A DNA stretch of 64,000 nucleotides, from NCBI GenBank assembly GCA_003452935.1, contig DMMY01000025.1, positions 62,001 to 126,000 on the forward strand, written 5' to 3'. Numbering within the stretch: the first letter of the stretch is position 1; every line of letters starts with the position of its first letter. Shown here piece by piece: positions 33,421-41,935 of the stretch. The stretch is from Elusimicrobiota bacterium (lineage in GTDB: Bacteria > Elusimicrobiota > Elusimicrobia > UBA1565 > UBA9628). Both the position numbers and the translations under genes were made by a program. The notes below the pieces were generated by a model, which saw nothing but the letters and a program-made list of their open reading frames with translations, was not told the DNA's origin and did no database searches.

Positions 33421-34922
33421 GGTTCCTCCCAGCCGGCGGTGCGGAAATCAAGCATCCCGGCTATTTGGGGTTCGTAGTGAAGTTTCCTGCGCAGGGCAAA
33501 GGATCTGATGACCTGCACCGGCGAATATGCCAGGCCTTTGTTCTGGACTAGCTCCGCCAGTCTGAAACAGACTTTCTCCTGTTCCTGAGAGTTCAGGGTG
33601 CGGATCATCCGTTCGAAAAGGGCGTCGAAATCCGCGTCGCGCGCCAAACTGTATGGGCCTTGGGAATGAACGAAGATCATGTAGGGGAAATATGAGTGAG
33701 CCGTGGGATCGACGAAATGCGAGACCAGAAGATCTCCCTCCCAAGGCGGCAGGGACGCGTCGAGATTGGGACGAACGACCTCTTGGAAGACCTGCTCCTG
33801 GGAGGCGGTCCGCATGTCGACTTCCATTCCCACCCGGCGCAATTGAGCCGCGATAACCAGCCCGAACTGGAGGATCTCTTCCCGGACCAGCATCCGAATT
33901 TTTGGTCCCTTATTGAACCCCGCGGCGCGCAGCAGGCTAGCGGCTTTGCGGGGATTCGCTTCCGGGCTGCGGATTTGGGGATTATGGCCGAACTGGCCGG
34001 GCGCGCTCAAGGTGCTCAGGCGGCGGCCGTTGCCTTTGGCCGCGTAGCGGATGAGCGCCCCGGCGTCGATGGCGTAGGGCAGGGCTTGACGCACCCGCAG
34101 GTCTGCAAATGGTCCGCGTCGGGAGTTCGGGATCAATGTGACGGCGTAGAGGTCGGCGCTTTTGAGAATCTTGGTGTCGGGATTGCGCACGACCTTCATG
34201 GTGTCTAGGCCGGAGAGGTCTGTGATCATGTCCACCTCGCCGGCCAGAAGGGCATCAAGTTGCCTATTCATGGGAAGAAAACGGAAAATGAGCCGCTGCA
34301 CGCGAGGCGCGCCGGGCATCCAGTAGCTGGGATTGGCCTCGATCTCTATCTCTCGCCCGTGGTCCCAGCGGATAAACCGGAACGGACCGGTCCCCATCGG
34401 ATGGAGGGCGAAGCCGTCGTCGCCGACCTGCGCGATGTAGCGCGGCGGGACGATCTTGAAGAACATCGGCAGCTTGTTGAGCAGTATGCCGTCGGGTTCC
34501 TTGGTCTTGAGCCGCACGGTGTGCTCGTCAACGATGTCGACGGACAGGATGCTGCGGATAAGTCCGGCGTTTGGGGCGGGATGGCGCGCATCGAGCTGTC
34601 TTTTTAGGCTGAATTTGACGGCCTCGGCATTGAACGGTTCGCCGTTATGGAAACTGACGTTTCTGCGCAGCGAGAATTCCATCGTGAGCTCGTCCACCCG
34701 TCTCCAGGACTCGGCCAATCCCGGTATGATCCGGCCTTGGGGATCTAGACGGACCAGGCCGTCGAAGATTTGGTTGACGATGTTGTCCGAACTGGCGTCA
34801 AATTCTCGGTGAGGATCCAGGGATACCGGGTCGGTGACGTCATTGACCACGACAAGCCGGCCTGGGACGGCCTGCGCCTGCGCGAGGAGAAAGGGCAGCA
34901 GAAGAGTCGGCAGCAGGCTCAT
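33417..34922 (-). CDS. Family 5 (peptide/nickel type) solute-binding protein
   Basis: A 501-residue exported binding protein with a signal peptide at residues 1-18 (LLPTLLLPFLLAQAQA). The SBP_bac_5 signatures are visible: SLDPHREFDASSDNIVNQIFDGLVRLD in the start region (shown here only in part: DPHREFDASS), AESW, and WDHGREIEI. The family binds oligopeptides, nickel complexes or similar ligands for ABC importers. No permease or ATPase gene is in the operon, so it must share a transporter encoded elsewhere or act as a sensor. It overlaps the genes on both sides by four bases. Confidence 0.9.
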   Translation of the reverse strand: MSLLPTLLLPFLLAQAQAVPGRLVVVNDVTDPVSLDPHREFDASSDNIVNQIFDGLVRLDPQGRIIPGLAESWRRVDELTMEFSLRRNVSFHNGEPFNAEAVKFSLKRQLDARHPAPNAGLIRSILSVDIVDEHTVRLKTKEPDGILLNKLPMFFKIVPPRYIAQVGDDGFALHPMGTGPFRFIRWDHGREIEIEANPSYWMPGAPRVQRLIFRFLPMNRQLDALLAGEVDMITDLSGLDTMKVVRNPDTKILKSADLYAVTLIPNSRRGPFADLRVRQALPYAIDAGALIRYAAKGNGRRLSTLSAPGQFGHNPQIRSPEANPRKAASLLRAAGFNKGPKIRMLVREEILQFGLVIAAQLRRVGMEVDMRTASQEQVFQEVVRPNLDASLPPWEGDLLVSHFVDPTAHSYFPYMIFVHSQGPYSLARDADFDALFERMIRTLNSQEQEKVCFRLAELVQNKGLAYSPVQVIRSFALRRKLHYEPQIAGMLDFRTAGWEEP

Positions 34923-36694
34923 GTCGGATTGATCTGCGCCGCGAAAAAGCGCTCCAGGGCCCGGACCCGGGAATGGATGGGCGGGACTTCGTCGGGATCG
35001 ATCGTTACGTCGAGCACCGTGGGCGCCTCGCGGGCCAGGGCTTCGCTCAAGGCCGCGCCGAGTTCCCCGGGCCGGGACACGCGCCTTCCGACGGCGCCCA
35101 GACCCTCGGCCACCTTGGCCAGGTCCAGGCGCTTGAATTCCGTGCCGAAGGTCCTGCCGTTGTACTGCAGCTTCTGGCCGTGATGCACGGCGTTGAATCG
35201 GCCGTCATTGAATATGATCCAGACCATTGCGATCCCGTAGGTCACGGCGGTGGAAACCTCCATGCCCGCCATGCCGAAGCCTCCGTCTCCCCCGATAGCT
35301 ATGACCGGGCGTTGGGGCGAGGCGAGCTTGCCGCCCAGGGCGCCGGCGATGCCGTAGCCCATGGCCGCGAACTCTCCCCAGTTATGGATGAAGACGTTGC
35401 GCCCCGTGGCCTCGAGATAGTGCAGCGCCCAAAGAGTATGATTTCCCACGTCGATGAAAATGGCCGCGTCCTCCGGCAGGGCGGCGTTGATTTCCCGCAT
35501 GACGCGCTGGGGCTTGAGCGGGATGTCCGTCGACAGGGTGGCCGGGGCGTTCTCGTAGGGCTCGACGCTTTTCTTCCAGGCCAGGAAATCCGATGCGGGG
35601 GCGGATTTCGCGAATTCGCCGCTGGCGATCATGCGGCGCAACTGGAAGAGGAGTTCGCGCAGAGTGGTCTTGGCGTCGCCGATGAGCGCCACTTGCACGG
35701 GGTAGTTGCGGGCGATCTGCCCGGGGTCTATGTCCTGCTGCAGCAGGGCCGCGCTGGGCTGGAGTCCCGTCTCCCAACCCTGCGTGGAAATCTCGTGCAG
35801 GCCGCTGCCCAGGACCAGCAGAACGTCGACCCCGGCCTTGAGGAGATAATCCTCGGATTGCGGGGAGCTGGCCAGTCCGAAAACGCGCAAGGCGAGGGGA
35901 TGGGTTTCCGGGAAGGCGCCCTTGCCTTTGGGCGTCGTAGCCACGGGCATGCCGAGGAGTTCCGCCAATTCCCGCAGTTCCGGTTGGGCGTTGGAAAGAT
36001 TGACGCCGTGGCCGGCGAGTATGGCCGGACGCCGGGCCTCCAGGAGGCAGAGGGCCGCGGCTTTGACCGCTTCGCGGTCGAAGCCGCGGCTGATCGGGCG
36101 GTATTGATGCGGCCATTGCAGGTCTTCCCAAACCTCCTGGCCCATCAAATCCGATGGGATGTTGATGTGGACCGGCCCGCGCCTTCCGCTCATGGCCAGC
36201 CGGAAGCATTGGCGCAACGTCGCGGCCAGGGTGAGGGGATTGACGAGCATGGTTGACATCTTGGTGATCGGCCGCATGATTTCGACTATATCCACCCGGT
36301 CGTAGGTGGAATCCTGGAGCGCGCCCTTGCCGAATGCGGGCGTGGAGACCTGGGCGCTGAGGACCAGCAGGGGCACGGAATCGATCTTGGCCGCGGCAAC
36401 GGCGGTGACGGCATTGGTGGCGCCGGGGCCGGTGGTGAGGCAGCAGACGCCGACCCTTCCGCTCAAACGGGCGTAACCCAAGGCCATGAAAGCGGCCCCG
36501 GCTTCATGGCGCGTGGAGATCGCGCGGATGGAGCGGTCATGGTAAAGCGCGTCGTAGAGGGGCGTGATGGCGCCGCCCGGGATGCCGAAGACCGTGTCCA
36601 CGCCTTCCCTCTTAAGCTGCGCCAAGATCAATTCCGCGGCACGGAGCCGGCAAACCGAGGTCTTGGGCGCGGCGGCAAGGTGCGGCGTTATCAT
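34919..36694 (-). CDS. Thiamine-diphosphate enzyme, acetolactate synthase-like
   Basis: A 591-residue enzyme with the three-domain layout of the acetolactate synthase/pyruvate oxidase family. The catalytic glutamate is E64 (TRHEAGAA), the FAD/linker domain lies in the middle and the ThDP motif runs from GDGGFGM to NDGRFN in the C-terminal third. Substrate is unclear: it could be acetolactate synthase, an oxo-acid decarboxylase or sulfoacetaldehyde acetyltransferase-like. No ilvN regulatory subunit or ilvC gene is near, which argues against branched-chain synthesis. The ATG at 36694 follows the HTH-receiver gene by 16 bases; a frame to 36898 would overlap that gene. Confidence 0.87.
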   Translation of the reverse strand: MITPHLAAAPKTSVCRLRAAELILAQLKREGVDTVFGIPGGAITPLYDALYHDRSIRAISTRHEAGAAFMALGYARLSGRVGVCCLTTGPGATNAVTAVAAAKIDSVPLLVLSAQVSTPAFGKGALQDSTYDRVDIVEIMRPITKMSTMLVNPLTLAATLRQCFRLAMSGRRGPVHINIPSDLMGQEVWEDLQWPHQYRPISRGFDREAVKAAALCLLEARRPAILAGHGVNLSNAQPELRELAELLGMPVATTPKGKGAFPETHPLALRVFGLASSPQSEDYLLKAGVDVLLVLGSGLHEISTQGWETGLQPSAALLQQDIDPGQIARNYPVQVALIGDAKTTLRELLFQLRRMIASGEFAKSAPASDFLAWKKSVEPYENAPATLSTDIPLKPQRVMREINAALPEDAAIFIDVGNHTLWALHYLEATGRNVFIHNWGEFAAMGYGIAGALGGKLASPQRPVIAIGGDGGFGMAGMEVSTAVTYGIAMVWIIFNDGRFNAVHHGQKLQYNGRTFGTEFKRLDLAKVAEGLGAVGRRVSRPGELGAALSEALAREAPTVLDVTIDPDEVPPIHSRVRALERFFAAQINPT

Positions 36695-36710
36695 CGGGCC
36701 TTTAGCCTGC

Positions 36711-37325
36711 TCAGCGGTTGGTGGGCGAGGTCGCCGTGGTATCCAATTCCAAGAGCTCGCTGACCCGTTCCTTAAGAGTGGCGGTCGCCAGGGGCTTGGC
36801 GAAAAAGCAATCCGTATGGAGCCCCAAGAATCGCATTTCATCATCCGAGAGGAGGTTTCCGGAGATGGCGATGATCTTGATGGGGCGGGTCTGTTCATTG
36901 GAGCGCAGCAGCCGGCAGACCTCTAGGCCGTTGACCTGGGGGATGCGGATATCGAGGATGAGCAGGTCAGGGGCTTCCTTGCCGATGGACATGAGCGCTT
37001 CCAGGCCTCCCGCGCAGGAATGGATGTCCATCTGGGGCTCCGGCATGGCGCGCAGGGTCCTGACGATCATGCGCTGTACGTTGAGATCGTCTTCCACCAC
37101 GAGGACCCTTTTATTGCGCTGGGTCAGGTCGTCCGGTATCGGCATGTCGAATTTGCGCATGAAATCGACCAGATCCGCAAGCAGGATGCGGCGGTGGCCG
37201 CCCGGGGTGTAGCGGGCCTTGAGCTTTCCCTTATTGACCCAATTGATTACGGTGGTGTGAAAGACGCCGCATATCTTGGCGACCTCGAAAGTCGTGAAAG
37301 GCTTTTCTGAGTTTATAATTGTCAT
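36711..37325 (-). CDS. HTH-receiver regulator (excisionase-type HTH followed by REC)
   Basis: A 204-residue regulator. Residues 10-60 form an excisionase/BldC/MerR-type winged HTH (TTFEVAKICG, then YTPGGHRRI). Residues 73-195 are a complete receiver with E78-D79-D80, phospho-acceptor D125 (LLILDIRIP) and a Lys in FFAKP. DNA-binding before receiver is the reverse of the usual order. It heads the operon with the ThDP enzyme, binding protein and methyltransferase and probably controls it. A TTGACA/TAAACT promoter lies so close to the ATG that the transcript may have almost no leader, and there is no ribosome site. Confidence 0.9.
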   Translation of the reverse strand: MTIINSEKPFTTFEVAKICGVFHTTVINWVNKGKLKARYTPGGHRRILLADLVDFMRKFDMPIPDDLTQRNKRVLVVEDDLNVQRMIVRTLRAMPEPQMDIHSCAGGLEALMSIGKEAPDLLILDIRIPQVNGLEVCRLLRSNEQTRPIKIIAISGNLLSDDEMRFLGLHTDCFFAKPLATATLKERVSELLELDTTATSPTNR

Positions 37326-37335
37326 AAGTAGTGTA

Positions 37336-37365
37336 AGTTTAGTAATATAGGCGGCAGGCTGTCAA
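37336..37365 (-). promoter_or_regulatory. Promoter of the HTH-receiver operon, possibly near-leaderless
   Basis: On the minus strand TTGACA (37360-37365) and TAAACT (37336-37341) are 18 bases apart. Transcription would begin about at 37329, four bases before the ATG ending at 37325. Confidence 0.6.
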
Positions 37366-37373
37366 CGCTCCTT

Positions 37374-37766
37374 ATGATGACTGCGAAACGAAAAACTGTC
37401 TTGATAGTCGATGACGATCCCAACTTTACCCGCATGCTGGCGCGTCTGCTCAAAAGCCGGGGGTTTGACGCGACGGTCGCCAGTACGATGGAAGCGGCCC
37501 GTCGCCTCATTGGCCATAACTCGGCGGATGCGATACTTCTCGACGTGGTCCTAGGCTCGGAGAACGGCTGGGATGTGTTGGGCGCGCTGCGCCGGCTGTG
37601 TCGGACGCCTGTCGTCATGATGACCGGAGGGCCCGTGGACGAGGAGACGCGCATCGACGCGCGCATGCTGGGAGCCAGCGACGTTCTGGGCAAGCCCTTT
37701 TCTCCCGCGGAACTGTGCGGCGTGCTGGAGCGCGTCCTGGCCGTGAAGCCCGACCTCCCCTCATAA
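37374..37766 (+). CDS. Single-domain response regulator (receiver only)
   Basis: A 130-residue receiver with D13-D14-D15, phospho-acceptor D57 (AILLDVVLG), T84 and K107 (LGKPFS). It has no output domain. It is divergent from the HTH-receiver gene across 48 bases, so the two may share control and exchange phosphate from a common kinase. The ATG at 37374 is followed at once by a second ATG; neither has a ribosome site. The ygeY-like gene follows after 56 bases with its own promoter. Confidence 0.9.
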   Translation: MMTAKRKTVLIVDDDPNFTRMLARLLKSRGFDATVASTMEAARRLIGHNSADAILLDVVLGSENGWDVLGALRRLCRTPVVMMTGGPVDEETRIDARMLGASDVLGKPFSPAELCGVLERVLAVKPDLPS

Positions 37767-37767
37767 A

Positions 37768-37797
37768 TTGACCTCCGCCGCGCCTTGGTGATAAAAT
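37768..37797 (+). promoter_or_regulatory. Promoter of the ygeY-ygeW genes
   Basis: TTGACC (37768-37773) and TAAAAT (37792-37797) are 18 bases apart, 25 bases before the ATG at 37823, with AGGAGAA in between. Confidence 0.65.
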
Positions 37798-37822
37798 CGT
37801 TCGTGTCTTCCAGGAGAACCCC

Positions 37823-39019
37823 ATGACCGACATGTCCCTGCTGCACGGAGCCGCGAAGAAATACGAGCGCGATATGGTCCGCTTTGCGCGCGATTTGGTG
37901 CGTATTCCCAGTTTTTCCTGCCAGGAGGGCAAGCTCGTGGCCCGCGTCGCCCGGGAGATGGGCCGTGTCGGATTCGACCAGGTCAAGGTCGACCGCATGG
38001 GCAACATCATCGGCCGCGTCGGCAAGGGCCGCACCAAGATCATGCTCGACGCCCATGTCGACACCGTGGGCATTGGCGACCGCAAGGCATGGAAATGGGA
38101 CCCTTTCAAGGGCAAATACTCCGGAGGCAGGATTTATGGCCGCGGAGCGACCGACCAAAAACTCTCCCTGGCGCCGATGATCTATGCTGGCCGCATGCTC
38201 AAGGATTTGGGGCTTTTGGGGGATTTTACCTATTGGGTCGTGGGTTCCTGCATGGAGGAGGACTGCGACGGCCTGCCGTTGCTGCACTTGATCAATAAGG
38301 AAGGCTACAAGCCTGATTACGTGATCATCACCGAGCCCACCAATCTCGGAGTTTATCGCGGGCATCGCGGCCGCATGGAGATGAAGGTGGTCTGCCGGGG
38401 CCGCTCCTGCCACGCCTCGGCCCCGGAACGCGGCGTCAATGCCGTGGCCAATATGTCCGATATCGTGGCGGAAGTGAGCCGACTCAACGCGCGGCTTAAG
38501 AGAAACGGCTTTCTGGGCAAAGGCACGGTCGCGGTCACCAAGATCGATTGCCAGACCCCGTCGTTGAACGCGGTGCCCGATGAATGCACCATTTACCTGG
38601 ACCGGCGTCTGACCGCGGGCGAGACGCTCAGGCTGGCCGTGGCCCAGATCGAGAGGCTTGCCAGCGTGCGGCGGCACAAGGCCAAGGTGGAGGTCCTGCG
38701 TTACGATGCCGTCGCCTGGACCGGGCTCCGGGTGGGGCAGGAAAAGTATTATCCCACCTGGGTTCTGCCCGAGAGCCACAAGCTGGTCAAGGCGGCGAAG
38801 GCCGCGGGCCGGATCGCTCTCGGAAAGGCGCCCAAGGTGGACAAATGGGTTTTCTCGACGAACGGCGTGGCTTCGGCCGGCCGCTTGGGAATCCCCACGG
38901 TCGGTTTCGGGCCGTCAAACGAGATATATGCCCACACGGTCGACGAGGTCATGCCCGTTGAGCATTTGCTCAAGGCCGCGGTTTTTTACGCCGCCATCCC
39001 AAGGTTTCTCGCCCCTTGA
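37823..39019 (+). CDS. ygeY: YgeY-like M20-family metallohydrolase
   Basis: A 398-residue dinuclear-zinc hydrolase of the M20 group. Ligands and base are visible: H78 and D80 (LDAHVDTVG), D111 (GRGATDQK), E145-E146 (CMEEDCD), E171 (TEPTNL) and a late His in YAHTVDE. Overall pattern and the next gene match the E. coli YgeY, whose cluster takes part in anaerobic purine/uric-acid breakdown. It should cleave an amide or ureido bond of an amino acid. A promoter precedes it. The stop codon lies in the loop of a small GCCCC/GGGGC hairpin. Confidence 0.88.
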   Translation: MTDMSLLHGAAKKYERDMVRFARDLVRIPSFSCQEGKLVARVAREMGRVGFDQVKVDRMGNIIGRVGKGRTKIMLDAHVDTVGIGDRKAWKWDPFKGKYSGGRIYGRGATDQKLSLAPMIYAGRMLKDLGLLGDFTYWVVGSCMEEDCDGLPLLHLINKEGYKPDYVIITEPTNLGVYRGHRGRMEMKVVCRGRSCHASAPERGVNAVANMSDIVAEVSRLNARLKRNGFLGKGTVAVTKIDCQTPSLNAVPDECTIYLDRRLTAGETLRLAVAQIERLASVRRHKAKVEVLRYDAVAWTGLRVGQEKYYPTWVLPESHKLVKAAKAAGRIALGKAPKVDKWVFSTNGVASAGRLGIPTVGFGPSNEIYAHTVDEVMPVEHLLKAAVFYAAIPRFLAP

Positions 39020-39070
39020 GGGGCGGCGTTTTGATAGAATTTTGTTTATCCTGACAGGAGGATTTTGAAT

Positions 39071-40084
39071 ATGCAGAGCATGCTGCGGGGCAAGGACTGG
39101 ATCGAGACGATCGATTGGAGCAAGGAAGAGCTGGAAACGCTGCTCGAGACGTCCGGCGACCTCAAGCGCCGCTTCGCGCTGGGGGAGCCGCACCGGCTTC
39201 TGCAGGATAAAACGCTTTTCATGATGTTCTTCGAGCAATCCACCCGCACCCGCAACTCGACCGAAGCCGGCATGACCCAGCTGGGCGGCCACGCCCACGA
39301 CCTGACCCCGGACAAGATGCAGATTTCCCACGGCGAGACGCCGAAGGACACGGGCAAGGTCCTTTCCCGCTATGGCCACGGCATCGCGATCCGCAACTGC
39401 TTTTACGGCGTCGGCAATAAGTACATCCGCGAGGTGGCCGAGCACGCCAGCATCCCGGTCATCAACCTGCAGTGCGATGTGGACCACCCCTGCCAGTCCA
39501 TCGCGGACCTCATGACCATCCGCGAGAAGTTCGGCCGCAACCTCAAGGGCATGAAGTTCGTGATCTCCTGGACCTATGCCCCGGCCTACGCGCGGCCGCT
39601 CTCGGTTCCCCAGGGTCTCATCACGCTCCTGCCGCGCTTCGGCATGGACGTGGTCCTGGCCCATCCCAAGGAGTTCAATCTCATGCCGCGCACGGTCGAG
39701 GCGGCCAAGAAATTCGCCAAGGTCAGCGGCAGCAAGTTCAGCGTCACCCACGACATGGACGAGGCTTTCAAGGGCGCCGTGGTCTGCTACCCCAAGTCCT
39801 GGGGCTGCCATCAGTACCTGGAGGACCAGGGCGTGCCCGAGTCCGACCGAAAGAAGCTGGGCATGGACCTCATCGCCAAGTACAAGAGCTGGGTCTGCAC
39901 CGAGAAGCGCATGAAGCTGGCCCGGAAGGAAGCCGTTTATATGCATCCCTTGCCGGCCGACAGGGGGGCCGAGGTCGAGGACGCGGTCATCGACGGGCCG
40001 CAAAGCATCGTCTTTGACCAGGCCGAGAACCGGCTCCACACGGTCAAGGCCATCGAGGCCCTGACCATGGGCGGCAGGCCGTAA
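39071..40084 (+). CDS. ygeW: YgeW-like knotted carbamoyltransferase
   Basis: A 337-residue transcarbamylase. STRTR at 57-61 and HPCQS at 139-143 bind carbamoyl phosphate; HPLPADRG at 292-299 is typical of the YgeW group rather than of ornithine or aspartate enzymes. YgeW proteins have a knotted C-terminal domain. In purine-degrading gut bacteria the enzyme is thought to release carbamoyl phosphate from a carbamoylated diamino acid. The ATG at 39071 has AGGAGG nine bases upstream. It follows ygeY by 51 bases and may also have its own TAGAAT box at 39035-39040. Confidence 0.9.
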   Translation: MQSMLRGKDWIETIDWSKEELETLLETSGDLKRRFALGEPHRLLQDKTLFMMFFEQSTRTRNSTEAGMTQLGGHAHDLTPDKMQISHGETPKDTGKVLSRYGHGIAIRNCFYGVGNKYIREVAEHASIPVINLQCDVDHPCQSIADLMTIREKFGRNLKGMKFVISWTYAPAYARPLSVPQGLITLLPRFGMDVVLAHPKEFNLMPRTVEAAKKFAKVSGSKFSVTHDMDEAFKGAVVCYPKSWGCHQYLEDQGVPESDRKKLGMDLIAKYKSWVCTEKRMKLARKEAVYMHPLPADRGAEVEDAVIDGPQSIVFDQAENRLHTVKAIEALTMGGRP

Positions 40085-40129
40085 TCGGGCGTCGCGAGGT
40101 CCGCAAGCGGGGCCCTGCCGGGGGTGGGA

Positions 40130-41935
40130 ATGAAGAACCTTCTTTTTGCGGCAATCGCCTGCGCGTTGGCGGCGCACGGCGGCGTGCCTGGCGCCGCCCA
40201 TGCGGATGACGGGCTCGCCTGGGCCCGAGGCCGGGTTTGGTACCAGATTTTCCCCGAACGCTTCCGCAACGGCGACCCTGCCAATGATCCGGCCGCGGCC
40301 GAGGTGCCGGAGGGCGGCCGTCAGTGGCGTCCCTCCCGCTGGACCGGCGACTGGTACGAGCGCCAGCCTTGGGAAGTCAGGAGGTCGACTGATTTCTACG
40401 ATCCGGGCGTGGTCTTCGCGCGGCGGTACGGCGGCGACATCCAAGGCATCATAGACAAGCTCGATTACCTCAAGGATCTGGGCATAGACGTCATCTACCT
40501 CAATCCGATCTTCGAGGCCGAGAGCCTGCATAAATACGACTCCTCCAGTCTGCACCATGTGGATGATAACTTCGGGCCGGATCCGGCCGGGGACAAAAAA
40601 CTCCTGGCCGAGGCCCGGGAGACCGAGGATCCCGGCACCTGGATATGGACCAAGGCCGACATTGTCTTTCTGCGCCTTGTCAGGGAAGCGCACAGCCGCG
40701 GCATTCGTGTGGTCATTGACGGAGTCTTCAACCATACTGGCCGCTCCTTCTTCGCTTTCCAGGATATCCTTCAGAAGGGGAAGCAATCGCGCTATGCCGG
40801 CTGGTACGGTATCACCAGCTGGGGCGACAAACCGGGGGAGAGTTTCGATTATGACTCTTGGGCGGGGTTTAAGTCCTTGCCCGTCTTGGCCAAGGATTCC
40901 CAGGGTCTGGTTCCCGGGCCCAAAAAATATGTTTTCGACATCACCAGACGCTGGCTCGCGCCGCAGGGAGATCCTGCCCAGGGGGTTGACGGCTTTCGTC
41001 TGGATGTTATCGAGGAGGTTCCCGCGCCATTCTGGAAAGAGTGGCGGGCCTATGTGAAGTCCATCAAACCCGAAGCCATCACGGTTTCTGAGATTTGGGG
41101 CGACGCCTCGGCATGGGTCAGGGAAGGACGGGTGGACTCCTCCATGAACTACCAGTTCGCCGAGGCCGTGGCGAGCTTCTTTATCGACCGCAAAAAGTCG
41201 GTCACGGGAGCCCGGTTCGCGAGGCGGCTGCGCAAGCTGCTGGCCTCCTATAAGCCCCAAAACGCCCAGCTCCTTTTAAACCTCGTAGACTCCCACGATA
41301 CGGACCGGCTGGCCAGCATGATACTCAATCCGGACCGGAAGTACGGCCAGGGCAACCGCGTGCGCGAGAATCCGAGCTACGACGTGCGCAAGCCGGACGC
41401 GGCCGCATGGCGCGTCCTGAAGCAGATTGCGGCTTTTCAAATGACTTTTTTGGGCGCGCCCATGGTCTATTACGGCGACGAAGCGGGCATGTGGGGGGCG
41501 GGGGACCCCGACGATCGCAAGCCCATGCTTTGGCCGGATAAGCGCTTTTCTCCGGAGAAAACCCATCCCTTGGCCGGCCGCGCCAGGCCGGCGGACTTAG
41601 TCGCATTCGACTCGGAGCTTCATGACGCCTACAAGTCGCTTATCCGTCTGCGTCATCAGAGCCCGGCGCTCATGTCCGGAGACCTGGAATTCCTTGACGC
41701 CGCCGTGTCCAGGGACACGGTCGGATTTGTCCGCCGTTGCGCGATCCAGGAGGCCGTGATCCTGTTTAACCGTTCGGAGCGCCCATGGAAATCCGACATG
41801 TTGGCGCGGGAACTGGGGCATCCCAGCTACCGGGATGCGGCCAGCGGCGCTGTCTTGGCCGTGGCCAGGAACCGGCTCAGCGTGGAAGTCCCGGCGCGTG
41901 GGTTTGTCGTCCTTTTTTCCGAGCCGGAGAAATAG
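40130..41935 (+). CDS. Secreted GH13 alpha-amylase-family enzyme
   Basis: A 601-residue glycoside hydrolase with a signal peptide (1-26, LLFAAIACALAAHGGVPGAA). GH13 regions are intact: VIDGVFNH (196-203), nucleophile D292 (GFRLD), acid/base E321 (SEIWG) and stabiliser D390 (DSHDTDR). The YQIFPERF start of the barrel resembles neopullulanase and cyclomaltodextrinase types. It would cut starch, pullulan or maltodextrins in the periplasm or outside. I prefer the ATG at 40130 to a GTG at 40124. The carboxypeptidase gene begins directly after its stop, so the two secreted enzymes are co-expressed. Confidence 0.93.
   Translation: MKNLLFAAIACALAAHGGVPGAAHADDGLAWARGRVWYQIFPERFRNGDPANDPAAAEVPEGGRQWRPSRWTGDWYERQPWEVRRSTDFYDPGVVFARRYGGDIQGIIDKLDYLKDLGIDVIYLNPIFEAESLHKYDSSSLHHVDDNFGPDPAGDKKLLAEARETEDPGTWIWTKADIVFLRLVREAHSRGIRVVIDGVFNHTGRSFFAFQDILQKGKQSRYAGWYGITSWGDKPGESFDYDSWAGFKSLPVLAKDSQGLVPGPKKYVFDITRRWLAPQGDPAQGVDGFRLDVIEEVPAPFWKEWRAYVKSIKPEAITVSEIWGDASAWVREGRVDSSMNYQFAEAVASFFIDRKKSVTGARFARRLRKLLASYKPQNAQLLLNLVDSHDTDRLASMILNPDRKYGQGNRVRENPSYDVRKPDAAAWRVLKQIAAFQMTFLGAPMVYYGDEAGMWGAGDPDDRKPMLWPDKRFSPEKTHPLAGRARPADLVAFDSELHDAYKSLIRLRHQSPALMSGDLEFLDAAVSRDTVGFVRRCAIQEAVILFNRSERPWKSDMLARELGHPSYRDAASGAVLAVARNRLSVEVPARGFVVLFSEPEK

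Noticed and set aside
37322..38779. 485-residue minus-strand frame
   Set aside because: Antisense to the receiver and ygeY genes, with no recognisable motif.
38915..41260. 781-residue minus-strand frame
   Set aside because: Antisense to ygeW and the amylase gene, both with intact catalytic motifs; length is due to high GC.
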